This document shows positions 10,058 to 20,404 of a stretch of 64,000 nt of DNA, in pieces. How positions within the stretch are numbered: position 1 is the stretch's first letter; the number at the start of each line of letters is the position of its first letter. Source of the DNA: Boothiomyces macroporosus (taxonomy: Eukaryota > Chytridiomycota > Chytridiomycetes > Rhizophydiales > Terramycetaceae); NCBI GenBank assembly GCA_027604185.1, contig JADGKB010000002.1:248001-312000 (forward strand). Reading direction: 5' to 3'. The position numbers and the translations under genes are program-made. The notes beneath the pieces are model-generated. The model was not told the origin of the DNA. It worked only from the letters and a program-made list of their open reading frames with translations, and searched no databases.

Positions 10058-10960
10058 ATGACCAAACGAGTTTTATCAATTCAGAGCCATGTGGTTTACG
10101 GAACAGTAGGAAATAAATGTATAGGAAGACTAACATTCAGCTGCGACGCTTCCACTGCAGCTCCTCGGGTTTGAAGTCGACCCGCTAAACACAGTTCAAT
10201 TTTCAAACCATGCTGAATACGAGATATTTAAAGGACTGGCATTTAATAGACAAAATATTCAGGATTTGTTTCAAGGATTGATTTTGAATGAATTCGTTTC
10301 AGAATACACTCATATGATAACTGGTTACTGCGGTAAAGCCGAATCACTGCTGGAGATTTATGATTTCCTTGTAAAGCAAAAAAGAGATGGATTGACCATT
10401 GGTATTCATTGATTTATGTAGTGGTTGACCCAGTGCTAGGTGACGATAACAAATTGTACGTTTCCAATGATCAGATACCCATCTACAAACAAATGATTGC
10501 GATCGCTGATTTAATTACACCAAATGGATTTGAGGCAGAGTAATATACTATTAAGTATAGAATTTTATCTGGCATTAAACCAAGTGCTGATAATATTCGC
10601 CAAGTCTTTGATATCCTACACAGTTTTGGACCAAAGATGGTGCTGATAACATCAGTTATCGAGTCTAATGGGGATAAACAAAGTCTGGTGTTGTACGGTT
10701 CTGATAACGGTAAACTGTTCAAGATTTATATTCCAAAGATTGAAGGTAGATTTGTAGGAACTGGTGACGTGTTTTCTGCACTTGTGTTGGGCCATTTGGA
10801 CAAGGGACTGGTTAAAGCTTGTGAGTTGTCTGTTGATACAATGCAAAAGATTCTAGAGAACACTTGCAAACTAAAGAGGAAAAGAAATGAATTGGCTCTG
10901 GTTGCCAGCATTTCTGATATCCTAAACCCAACTGCAACAGCCAAGGCAATATTATTATGA
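10058..10960 (+). CDS. Pyridoxal kinase (PDXK/BUD16 type)
   Basis: Exons 10058-10118, 10141-10401, 10422-10539 and 10561-10960, with introns of 22, 20 and 21 nt. The product starts TKRVLSIQSHVVYGTVGNK and continues LLGFEVDPLNTVQFSNHAEY, VVDPVLGDDNKLYV, LITPNGFEAE and the ribokinase-fold anion-hole motif GTGDVFSALVLGHL. It phosphorylates pyridoxal, pyridoxine and pyridoxamine in vitamin B6 salvage, in the cytosol. About 279 residues, slightly shorter than yeast and human enzymes. The catalytic Asp of the GTGD motif is present. It overlaps in signals with PAF1: the two stop codons are 4 bp apart and the PAF1 AATAAA lies across this gene's end. Confidence 0.9.
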
Positions 10961-10964
10961 TTTA

Positions 10965-12178
10965 TTAAAAATCCTCGTCTTCGGCTTCAATCTTGAATAA
11001 ATCTTGCATCATGTTCTTTCTCTTTTCTCGCTCCTCAGATGTAAGGGGCCGATGCTTCATCAATATTTTGGTTGGTTTTTCAATATTATCCGAATAGTAG
11101 CGGTCGCGTTTACTCTGAGATTAGTTCTATTTACCAGTGCTCTACGTTTCTTTAATTTCAATTGATTTTGAATTGGGCTATAGAAAGCACCTCCTTCTTC
11201 GGTACGAACCTGCAAAAAGAATGGATAGTTACTTTGACTTGCTTGATGATCATACTCTCTCTGGAACTTGTATTCATATTGCTGATATTAGTAATATTTA
11301 CGAATTGGTTAATGTTGTATTGGTCTATTTCTTCTAGTCTTCGTTTCTGCATAATCTTTGAGATGGTGTCTTTTGAAGGTGTATAGTACGCCATCCAAGA
11401 TTCAGTTCTGTCTTCTGTCTTTAATGCAAGTGGTTTCAACAATGATTCTTCGAGGGCAAGCAAATGCTGATCAGCAGGAAGCGTCTTGTTAGCCATACGA
11501 TACCTCTTTGCGTTCTGGTATAGGATCTTCATCGTACGTAACCATGCAATAATTATCATCCCAGTTTTCAAAATCTGGAAAGACAGGGATGATTTCGATT
11601 GCTTTCAAGTCCTTGTTTCGAGGATGCTGAAGTGTAGATACATTGGCATTCCTAGCTTTATCAAACGTGTTCTTGATTGCTGCAATTTGCTCATCAATTG
11701 TGTATTCCTTTTCAATGTATTTCTTTTCATAGTCCTTTTTATTTCCTCTTCCATAAGCGTTTCTCTGTGCAGAGATAAACTCTGATCTTCTGAGCCAGGG
11801 CACGTTGATAACTCCTTGGGAATCAAGCTTTTTATCTACAGGTTTGACCATCAGCGCTTCATCTTTAGGATCCAGCTTCTTTTTGGTTAATTTGTGATTT
11901 GGGTTTTGAAACTCTTTTTCGCATAGTCCTAGTTGCAGTGGGTTGCATGGTAATCCTTGATCTCCATCCGGATGTACAAGTTGATGTTGATAGTTTGATA
12001 GCAGTGATGTTTCTTTGTATCTGTATAATCTATCTTCCGCATGTGGGTATTTCAGTAATACTGGATCAAAAGGCACAGGAGGTAGCTCGCAGTGGTATCG
12101 CAATTTGAAGGCAAAATCCTGTCCAACTTTTCTACAATTACTTTGCAGTTACTTTTGTGCGTCCTTCTTGGATGACAT
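10965..12178 (-). CDS. PAF1: RNA polymerase II-associated factor PAF1
   Basis: Five exons (12178-12153, 12131-11504, 11484-11302, 11281-11135, 11114-10965) with introns of 21, 19, 20 and 20 nt encode about 377 residues. The signature KLRYHCELPPVPFDPVLL is followed by VPWLRRSEFIS and, near the C-terminus, EYKFQREYDHQASKSNYPFF and GGAFYSPIQNQLKLKKRRAL. PAF1 is the core subunit of the PAF1 complex, which travels with RNA polymerase II and promotes histone H2B ubiquitination and elongation. The first exon is only 26 nt. The stop codon overlaps AATAAA. It follows PEX11 in tandem with only 28 bp between that gene's stop and this start. Confidence 0.92.
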
Positions 12179-12206
12179 GATTTGAAAAAAGAAAATTCTC
12201 AAGTCT

Positions 12207-12866
12207 TTATTTTTTGGTAGGGTAGGTATCATAAATACCAATAAGAGAAGTAATAGTTCCAGCCAGTCCAACGGTACCATCGCTGATGTCCATCCATCCC
12301 AATCTGGCGGTTGGAACGATCAAATCAACAGAGTTCTTTACGATTCCCTGTTTCAATTTGAATTCCTTTGCCGGATCCTTCTTTCCTTTCTCCAGTAGAG
12401 ACTTTAACTTGTAAGCGGAAAGGATGGCTCCGCTCAACAAACCAAAGAACCAGGCTTTAGAGTGGATTGTAGACCACTTCTTTTCATCAGCCAGTTTAAT
12501 ATAGCCAACTTTATGGAACCATTGCATATGATCGACAACCATCCAGATAAATAAAGAGTAAGATTTAAATAATCCAAGAGCTTTTTCTACAGGGTCTTTA
12601 ACGTTCAAAGCCGAAAGGAAATCTTGCAAGAATTGGACGGATCTAAACATACGCATGAGTTTACGGGACAATCCAACTGCAGAAGCACCTTTTGAAAGTC
12701 TTTGAATAGTGTCCTTGTCTCCTCCATGAGTTTTAAGATAGTGAATTGGAATTTTAGAACCATAGGCAACCAGTCTATAGAGTTTATCGCGTCCATCAGT
12801 CTTCTTTAACCAGTCCAAGAATCTTAATGCTTCTGGCGGAAGTGAATACGCAGTTGGTTCTGACAT
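12207..12866 (-). CDS. PEX11: Peroxisomal membrane protein PEX11
   Basis: Single exon, 219 residues, close to the size of yeast and human PEX11. The N-terminal amphipathic region (RFLDWLKKTDGRDKLYRLVA) matches the membrane-bending helix of the family. It is followed by LSRKLMRMFRSVQFLQDF and a hydrophobic C-terminal half ending with a membrane span near WMDISDGTVGLAGTITSLIG. PEX11 drives elongation and division of peroxisomes. The stop is fused to AATAAA. With PEX14 at 44 kb it shows that the organism keeps peroxisomes. No intron is present. Confidence 0.9.
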   Translation of the reverse strand: MSEPTAYSLPPEALRFLDWLKKTDGRDKLYRLVAYGSKIPIHYLKTHGGDKDTIQRLSKGASAVGLSRKLMRMFRSVQFLQDFLSALNVKDPVEKALGLFKSYSLFIWMVVDHMQWFHKVGYIKLADEKKWSTIHSKAWFFGLLSGAILSAYKLKSLLEKGKKDPAKEFKLKQGIVKNSVDLIVPTARLGWMDISDGTVGLAGTITSLIGIYDTYPTKK

Positions 12867-13440
12867 TTTTTGTAGAAATATTTTGCGGACGATTCCTGCT
12901 GTTTTACCACTGTCAGCTGATCATCAGTCGGCCATAAAAAACATGAACCAAACATTTAATTTAAGCCCATGCAAATATACCTCTGGATAATTGCAGCGAA
13001 GCGAAATTATAGGTATGGAGGGGTTGGCTTTGGTATACAGATTTTATGCTATAAAACATGTGACTATTTCTTCACATTTCTTCATGTGATTTTTGGACTA
13101 CCACTTGATGACCAGTTAGGGCAAGATTGGACGCTCAAATCGAATGCGATAGTTTCACAATAGAGTAAATAACCATTTCCCTTAAAAAATCTGTAGGATC
13201 ACACCTTACGGTAAAATATTAGATTAAATCGCATGAGAAGGTAACTGTTAAAGTTGGGGTTAAACCGTGCTCTTTAGATGATGATAGGTATCTACTGTTG
13301 CTTGGAATACCAATACTGAATGCTGAATGATATAATTCCGTACCAAATATACCTAAATAAATAGATGAAAACATTAAATGATGGTTGGGCCAGTTTCCGC
13401 TTTTAATATTTTATAACCAAAAATTTCTTGACATTTTCAA
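12867..13440. other. Intergenic region between PEX11 and the Crinkler-like gene
   Basis: About 570 bp, one of the longest non-coding stretches here. I see no supported ORF, no tRNA-like A/B boxes and no recognisable snRNA. It is AT-rich and contains several short A and T runs. It marks the left border of the accessory island that holds the Crinkler-like gene and the transporter array. Confidence 0.5.
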
Positions 13441-15237
13441 ATGAAATCTCAACATTCCAAAGATATCCATTCGCTCATTGAATTTATTAAAGTATTGAAA
13501 AAAAGTCTCTCCAACCGCTTCTTGAAGAGCTTGAATACGAACCAAGCCCACTCTCCGTTTATTACAAACGAACGGAAAGTCAATGGAAAGAGTTCTTCGG
13601 CCTTCCTGGAGTTGATATTTACAACGAACTTCACACACAAGATTATGTAGACACAGAAATGGTAAACCAGAATGTTGATTCACACCGTACAACTGTTTTA
13701 AACTAGAGACGATGAAATGGATGTTGAGTCTCTACCTACTTCTGATTCGTCTATTTCTTCCATCAACAAAGTGATTCAGACAGATGGTATAGATATTCAT
13801 TCAGCACATCTTAAAAGACCGGAATTACTAGACAAACTTTCCGAGTTGTCGACTCAATATCGATTTGTCAGATTGACTTCCCCAGCAGCTTCTGGAAAAA
13901 GCTCGTTATTAAAGTTGTATCAACACACCTTCAATGAAACTACTAAAGTAATCTGGATATCTTGTTTATCGGACAAATCGTGCTTTGAACTTTTGGCCAG
14001 TAAAGGTATTGATTTAGAGAACTGTAAATATAAAGAAAGTATTCGAAAACAAAATACTGTGGTATTTTTTGATGATGCTCAAGCAAAGTATGCTGAAGGT
14101 ACATTCTGGACCCTCCTTATTAAGTTTTCTCCAACTTGGCTGCCAAACAACTTTCGATTTATAATATCATCAACTCATCTTCTATCTGGAGGAACAATCA
14201 GTCCTGTAGAATTTAAGTCCCTTCCAGCGCTTAATAGAAGCGACTTTCTTCTAACTTCAGAAGAATCAGATGAATTTCTGGAACTACCTGGCATAGGACT
14301 GCCTCAGCAGATGAGGTATGAAAAAGTAAAACAGGTACTTATAAGGGAATGTGGTGGCCTCATTGGCGCATTACGTCAATCAATTGATTCTCTTCAAGGA
14401 CGGTTTGCTAAAGACTCCCAACCTTCAGAAACTGCTTTGCTACAACATTTTTTATCTAACGATATACTTTCATATATGGCTCGCTGTTTCGGAAGTGCTC
14501 ATTCTAAACCAATTGGAAATGATTTCAAAATGTTTCTGAAAAAAATCTTTGTTGATGATAAGCTTTTTCTAGATGGGTTGACAAATGAACAAGATGACGA
14601 TTCTTATTTAACACTCAAGAAGGCTGGCATATTAGTAAAGTTTCCGGACTCTACTTTCGGTTTCTCTTCTCAGTTAGCCAAACGGTACTATTTCAAATGG
14701 GTATTCCCTAATCGTTCAAAAACTGCACCTTCTTCACTTCAAGAACTCATAAGAAATGTTGTTTCCAACATGTCCTCAACTGTTTTAAAGAATTGTACTC
14801 TTCCAGGAGACCTTCCAAAGGAAGCGGTATTTCAACATCTGTTTATGGAAGGACTGGCATTGTATACACCTCCTAGCTGTTCTATTTGCCCAGAACTGTC
14901 AAAGATCTTTCCTTCCAATACAAACCTCAACGCTCAACAAACAATTCCTGGGGAAATTGACTTTTATTTGAATGGCGGCTTACGTTGGGGCATTGAATTG
15001 CTCATTAATGGAGCCGGCATTAGCGAACATATTAGCAGATTTACTCCTCCAAATGGAAAATATGTATTGCTTAACGTTAAAGATTATGCAGTTGTTGATT
15101 TTCGTAGAAATGAAAGTGGCCAACCATCCAAACACCCCAACCGAATATCTGTATTTTTCAAGAATGATGACTACTCTGTTGCACGCTGCGTTTTCAATGA
15201 AGTTCCTACTGTTTTCAGCATTAACCTCGCGAATTGA
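13441..15237 (+). CDS. Crinkler (CRN)-type effector: P-loop NTPase plus restriction-like nuclease, with a frame break near the 5' end
   Basis: The main ORF (13717-15237, 506 residues) has a Walker A motif SPAASGKSS with Lys at residue 61, and a Walker B VVFFDDAQ at 115-122. About 400 residues in there is a restriction-endonuclease-like core, GEIDFYLNGGLRWGIELLIN then EHISRF, in which the Asp of EIDF and the Glu of GIELL match a PD-(D/E)XK arrangement. This NTPase-REase order is that of Crinkler effectors of oomycetes, chytrids and Rhizophagus, which act in host nuclei or in conflict. Coding sequence continues upstream (13506-13686), joinable by a 22-nt intron at 13687-13708. The first 17 codons (13441-13491) are out of frame, separated by a 14-nt GT...AG stretch that includes a run of seven A. 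It may be a homopolymer indel, a decaying gene or an extremely small intron. No signal peptide is evident. Confidence 0.7.
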
Positions 15238-15450
15238 ATCAAAAACTATATATTTTAACATGTAACAATTCATGGTGCCTTTTCTAAACACTCCTGATTT
15301 ATTAATTACAACAGCATGATTTTTTCAAAGATAAATTTAATTAGAACATAGCATGTAATTATTCTTGGATTTATAAAGGAAGACTTTTATGTCTGTTAAA
15401 GATAGTTCAAGGACGTAAAATCCAATTGAACCAACTATTTGCTTGGCTGA

Positions 15451-15693
15451 CCCAATTTAATATTCACAGATCCAGAGCATGTCGAGTGGCAAATAGAATG
15501 GCTCTACAAACTTTGCACATTAACACCTGAGAGCATAATGTGTACTGAATACACATGTCACAATCATACTGCATTCCATAAGATTAAAGTTAATGGGTTA
15601 ATACTATATGCTCACACCATTTCATTCGGTGATTGCGAGTGTCTTAAATCTGTCTACAATAGCCAAAGTGTTCCTTGGATGTCTGCCAAGTAA
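15451..15693 (+). pseudogene. Orphan coding-like segment
   Basis: An 80-codon open stretch with no good start codon, ending in TAA at 15691. Composition is protein-like and Cys/His-containing: MCTEYTCHNHTAFHKIK, then SFGDCECLKSVYNSQ. I do not recognise the family. It sits between the Crinkler-like gene and the transporter array, has no typical ultra-short intron linking it to another exon, and may be a relic of an element or effector. It could also be chance; support is weak. Confidence 0.25.
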
Positions 15694-15751
15694 GTAGGAC
15701 ATGGCAAAACGCTCAAATGAGAGCAAGAATGAATTTGTAAATCTTTATTGC

Positions 15752-16992
15752 CTACAAGAATACCCAAGCTGTTCCTAAACTGCCCATTACAATTCCAGAT
15801 AAGGTTATAAAGATTTCAATAGCCCATTCAAGTTTGGAAAGCTTCTGGCCAAACAGGGACATGTAGCAGCACGACGGGAAAACTACAGACACAGTAAAGG
15901 CAAACACAGACCCTAACAGTGCCATTACTTTGTGGAATTCAGGTACAGCAATAGAAATAAACAAAATTATGCCACCAGAGAGCGTAATTGCCAAAATTCT
16001 TCTGATGCTTGGTCTTGTATCAAAAAAGTATCGTATAATTTCTTCAAGCTGTGAGTTTAATGGACTTATACTAATGGGGTATTTGGTGAATGCATTGATA
16101 GCTACCAGACCAATCATCAAGTTTGATAGAATCTTGTTATATTCTGGTATGAGCGGGATGTTTTGAGTAATCTAGGTTAGCCTTAACTTACTTCATCCTT
16201 TGTGTCTGCGCCAAACATCAAGTAGCCAATAACACCAACGAACCCGTAAATAAATACAACGATAAGATAGGAGTAGTTGAGTAGTTTGTTGTATTTTTCA
16301 GGGTGTCTCATGTCATGATAGATCTGTGGGAAAACTATGATTAATTATGAAATACCAGAATGACCACAGAAACCAGCCATAAGCAAGCCGAATGATAAGG
16401 GGATATGAGAATACGAAAGTGGGACAGCGTTAACTGGAACACTGTGGATAATAGAGCCTGGAGCTTGCTGCTTTGAGAGGCCGTTATACGAAAGAATTCC
16501 AATCAGATTGCCCATTGCAATGATACCAATCAACGAAATATAAGAGATCAGAGATAATGATCTCGGCCAAGTTACTGGGATTACCGATGTTGCAACTATG
16601 ATTTTCACATACATTGGGTCATACATTGGAAACAAAGCAACGATGGAATCTGCAGTTAGAATTACTAGCGCTACGGCCACTGTACCCAGCTCCAAAAAGA
16701 ATAATATACTGATAAAAGTTCTTCCAGGAATACCAAATGCAGCCTGCCCAATGTCGCTATACGTGAATCCAGCTTCATCGTTTGCCTTGCATTTATTCAA
16801 GCATTTTCCTAGCAACATTCCTGTGTGATGCGTAATTACCGCAAACAGCACCAGTAAAACTAGTCCCAGGCCATAACCAGTAATACTGAACGCAAACGGA
16901 AGGGAAAGCAATCCAGTTCCCATGAGGATATTCACAGAGTTAAATAAAGAGTTGGAGAAATTTGAACGGCGTTTCTTTTCAATCATTACCAT
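15752..16992 (-). CDS. Amino-acid transporter, AAAP/AVT family (copy A)
   Basis: Three exons (16992-16356, 16334-16192, 16171-15752) with introns of 21 and 20 nt, 399 residues. It begins near FSNSLFNSVNILMGTGLLSL, the first-helix signature of the Aa_trans family, followed by about ten further hydrophobic helices, including the AAFGIPGRTFISILFFLELG region and GFCGHSVFPQIYHDM. Members move neutral amino acids, usually proton-coupled, across vacuolar or plasma membranes (yeast AVT, animal SLC36/SLC38). It is the last of a head-to-tail series of three minus-strand paralogues. The very short N-terminus lacks the regulatory extension seen in copy D. The stop is followed within 2 nt by an AATAAA hexamer. 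Confidence 0.88.
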
Positions 16993-17386
16993 TTTTTAAT
17001 TTGAAAAAAAATCCGACCCGATACTTTCTGTTGAGTGTGGGGGTGGCGTAATTGCGAAAACTGACCGCAAATTATGAAATTGGGAAATGAAAAAATTAAG
17101 CGTCATTCTTATGATTTCTTTTGGGATATTGAAAAGTATATTGATCTCCTTTGATGTGACTAAATAACTTGAACTTGCTATCTACTTTGTCATTTCATCC
17201 ATGGCGTTCGAAAACAGGACTTTCCTTTTTCGTATTCACAACAAAGTTTCGTGAGAATTACAGCCAAGATATTACAGTACAATATCACAACTCTTTGTAG
17301 TAACACTCCAGAGGATTACAAAGCCCCTTCTATCCAATTGACTGCAAAAAATAAATATCCACCACTTTATTATTGAAAATATCAAT
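16993..17386. other. Intergenic spacer between transporter copies A and B
   Basis: About 390 bp without a supported ORF or RNA gene. It holds the promoter of copy A, with a poly(A) stretch just upstream of its start, and the 3' end of copy B. Confidence 0.5.
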
Positions 17387-18622
17387 CTAAAAGAAAACCC
17401 AAACCGTTCCCAAACCTCCCATCACTAAACCTGCGGCTGTAATTAATATTTCGACAGCCCATTCGAACCTAGTCAGTTTTGATCCAAACAAGGACATGTA
17501 GCAACAAGAAGGGAATATTACTGATACTGTGAATGCGAAAACAGATCCCAACAACGCCATTACTTTGTGGAATTCAGGTACAGACACTGATATGAACAGG
17601 ATGACCCCTCCAGAAAGTATAATTGTCAGAAATCTTCGAAAGGCTGGTTTAAATTTGAAAAAATATGTAAATATTTGTTCTAGCTGCGAGTTTACAGGGC
17701 TAATACTAATAGGGTACTTTGTAAAGGCGTTAGTCGCTACTAATCCAATCATCAAGTTGGTCAATATCTTGTTGTACTCTGGAACTAGCGGTATATTCTT
17801 TGTAATCTTTTGTTAGTGAACAGCATACTTCATCTTTGGTATTGGATCCAAACATCATGTACCCGACAACACCTACAAAACCATAAATCAAAACAACAAT
17901 GAGATAGGATAGGTTCAGCAACTTTGGATACTTTTCTGGCTGTTTCATATCGTGGTAGATTTGTGGAAATACTGCATCAATTCAAACATACCTGAATGAC
18001 CACAAAATCCTGCCATCAAGAGCCCAAAAGATAGAGGAATTGGAGCGTACATTGGAGGATTAGCAGAAATATCAGCAGATTGAAGAATTGATCCTGGTGA
18101 CTCTTTTTTAGTCAACCCATCAAATGACAGAATTCCAACCAAATTCACCATTGCAATAATTCCGATAAGTGAGATATACGAAATGATTGACAACGACCTT
18201 GGCCAAGTTGCAGGAATAACCAAACAAGTGACGGCTATTTTGACATAAAATAAATCAAATTGGGGGAATAGTGCAACCATAGAATCAGCCGTCAAAATGA
18301 CCAAGGCAACTGCAGCCGTTCCAAGTTCCAGAAAGAAAATGATACTTATAAATGTCCTACCAGCTGTTCCAAATGCCGCCTGCCCAATATCGCTGTAAGT
18401 AAATCCAGCTTCATCATTCGCCTTGCACTTGTTTAGACACTTTCCTAAATGTTTCCCGGTGTGATGAGTAATTACAGCGTAAAGCACCAATAAAAACAAT
18501 CCAAGTCTGTAGCCAGTGATACTGAATGCAAAAGGCAGAGAAAGCAGTCCCGTTCCCATTAGTATATTAACTGAATTAAATAGCGAGTGAGAAAAATTCG
18601 AGCGTCCAATCTTTTCTATCAT
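17387..18622 (-). CDS. Amino-acid transporter, AAAP/AVT family (copy B)
   Basis: Exons 18622-17992, 17971-17829 and 17806-17387, introns of 20 and 22 nt, 397 residues. Same architecture and same intron positions as copies A and C. The start MIEKIGRSNFSHSLFNSVNI was chosen to match copy A; the frame is open further upstream to another ATG at 18712. The second intron differs completely in sequence from those of A and C although its position is identical. Probably an endomembrane or plasma-membrane neutral amino-acid transporter. Confidence 0.88.
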
Positions 18623-18762
18623 GAGAGTTAATTTTTTTTGAATCACAAAATCCGTTTTGGAAGGCGGTTGCGGCCAGTCCAGAGAATGACAAATAATTCG
18701 CAAACACTTCATTCATGTCAATATACAACTAGTTTCATGGAATTTTTTATTAGAATGGTTTT

Positions 18763-20045
18763 CTAAAAGAATACCCATACTGTGCCCATACCTCCCATCA
18801 CAATACCAGCTGCTGTAATGAAAAGTTCAACTGCCCATTCGAATTTGGTTAATTCGGAACCAAATAACGACATGTAGCAGCACGATGGGAAAATAACAGA
18901 TACTGTAAAGGCAAATACAGATCCTAAAAGGGCCATTACTTTGTGGAATTCAGGGACTGATACTGCAATAAACAAAATCAATCCACCAGAAATGGTAATT
19001 GACAAAAGTCTCCGCACATTCGAGTTCATCTTGAAAAAGAAGCTAAAGATTTGTTCCATTTGCGAGTTGACAGGGCTGATACTTATTGGATATTTTGTAA
19101 ATGCATTGATTGCAACCAGGCCAATCATTAAATTGGTCAATATAGTGTTGTATTCTGGAACTAACGGAATATTCTGAGTAATCTAGGTTAGCCTTAACTC
19201 ACTTCATCTTTAGTATCGCTTCCAAACATAAAGTATCCAATAACACCAACAAACCCGTAAATCAGCACGACAATGAAATAGGACAAGTTGAGCAATTTTG
19301 GATATTTTTCAGGCTGCTTCATGTCATGATAGATTTGAGGAAATACTAGGATAAGAAATGAAATACCAGAATGGCCACAGAATCCAGCCATCAATAAACC
19401 AAAGGATAGTGGTATCGGAGAATACGCTGGTGGTCCTGCCGATACATTGGCGCTGTGGATTATGGAGCCTGGTGATTCTGCTTTGGTGAATCCATCATAC
19501 GAAAGAATTCCAATCAGGTTTACCATCGCGATAATTCCAATTAATGAAATATAGGAGATGATGGAAAGAGATCGAGGCCAAGTAGCAGGAATAACCAAAC
19601 ATGAGACTATGATTTTTACATAGAATAGGTTGTAATGGGGAAACAAAGCAATAATCGAATCAGCGGTCAAAATCACAAGAGCTACTGCTGCAGTGCCCAA
19701 TTCTAAAAAGAATATGACACTGATGAATGTCCTCCCAGGAACCCCGAATGCAGCTTGTCCAATATCGCTGTATGTAAATCCAGCCTCATCATTCGCCTTG
19801 CACTTGTTCAAACACTTGCCCAAGTGTTTCCCAGTGTGGTGCGTAATAATAGCATAAAATACTAGCAGAAATAGGCCAAGACCATATCCTGTAATACTGA
19901 ACGCAAATGGAAGGGACAGTAGCCCAGTTCCCATCAAAATATTCACAGAGTTGAACAGCGAATTCGTAAAGCTAGACCGTCCGTCGTTTTCAAATAACTT
20001 GAACTTGTTCCGCAGTAACATCAATTGAGTTGGTTCTTGCTGCAT
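18763..20045 (-). CDS. Amino-acid transporter, AAAP/AVT family (copy C)
   Basis: Exons 20045-19367, 19345-19203 and 19182-18763, introns of 21 and 20 nt, 413 residues. The first intron (19346-19366) is 21 nt and has no in-frame stop, so unspliced message would still be translatable with seven extra residues; alignment to A and B shows it is an intron. The second intron is 19/20 identical to that of copy A although flanking exons are clearly more divergent. The N-terminus has about 15 more residues (MQQEPTQLMLLRNKFKLFE) than A or B. The whole gene is repeated at 61359-62641 with no difference that I can find. Confidence 0.9.
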
Positions 20046-20404
20046 CGGTAGATTTTTTTAATTTAGGTGAAACCGGAATACTTGCGGAATGAAAAGTTGT
20101 TCACTTGACCTACTGAACCAAATATTCCAAATCCACACAGTGCAACAAACTGGCCGGCGGATCTGCAATACTATAAATCATGGATATCAAGTCCACAAAT
20201 CTAACAGCAGAGCAACTGAAAATATCTGGTTAAATGAATCGCTGCAGGTAGATCCACCAATTGAACACATCTTCCTATCAGAAAATGACTCTAAATGAAT
20301 TGCAAGGATTTGATAACAGATAAGGAGAGTTGCTGCCCACATGCCAAAAACGAGGACCCTGCTTATCTTGGATAAAAGAAAAACTGCAAACCCATTCACT
20401 CAAA
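20046..20404. other. Divergent spacer between transporter copies C and D
   Basis: About 360 bp containing the two divergent promoters. It includes a possible tiny ORF opening with MDIKSTNLTAEQLKIS at 20180 on the plus strand, and a Cys-containing open stretch at about 20300-20355, but I could not join them into a convincing gene by typical introns. They may be leader ORFs. The same sequence is present at 62642-63000. Confidence 0.4.

Noticed and set aside
17160..17180. A 16-nt match between the spacer upstream of transporter copy A and the N-terminal coding region of copy C
   Set aside because: Position does not fit an ancestral N-terminus, and one such match is expected by chance in an AT-rich window of this size.
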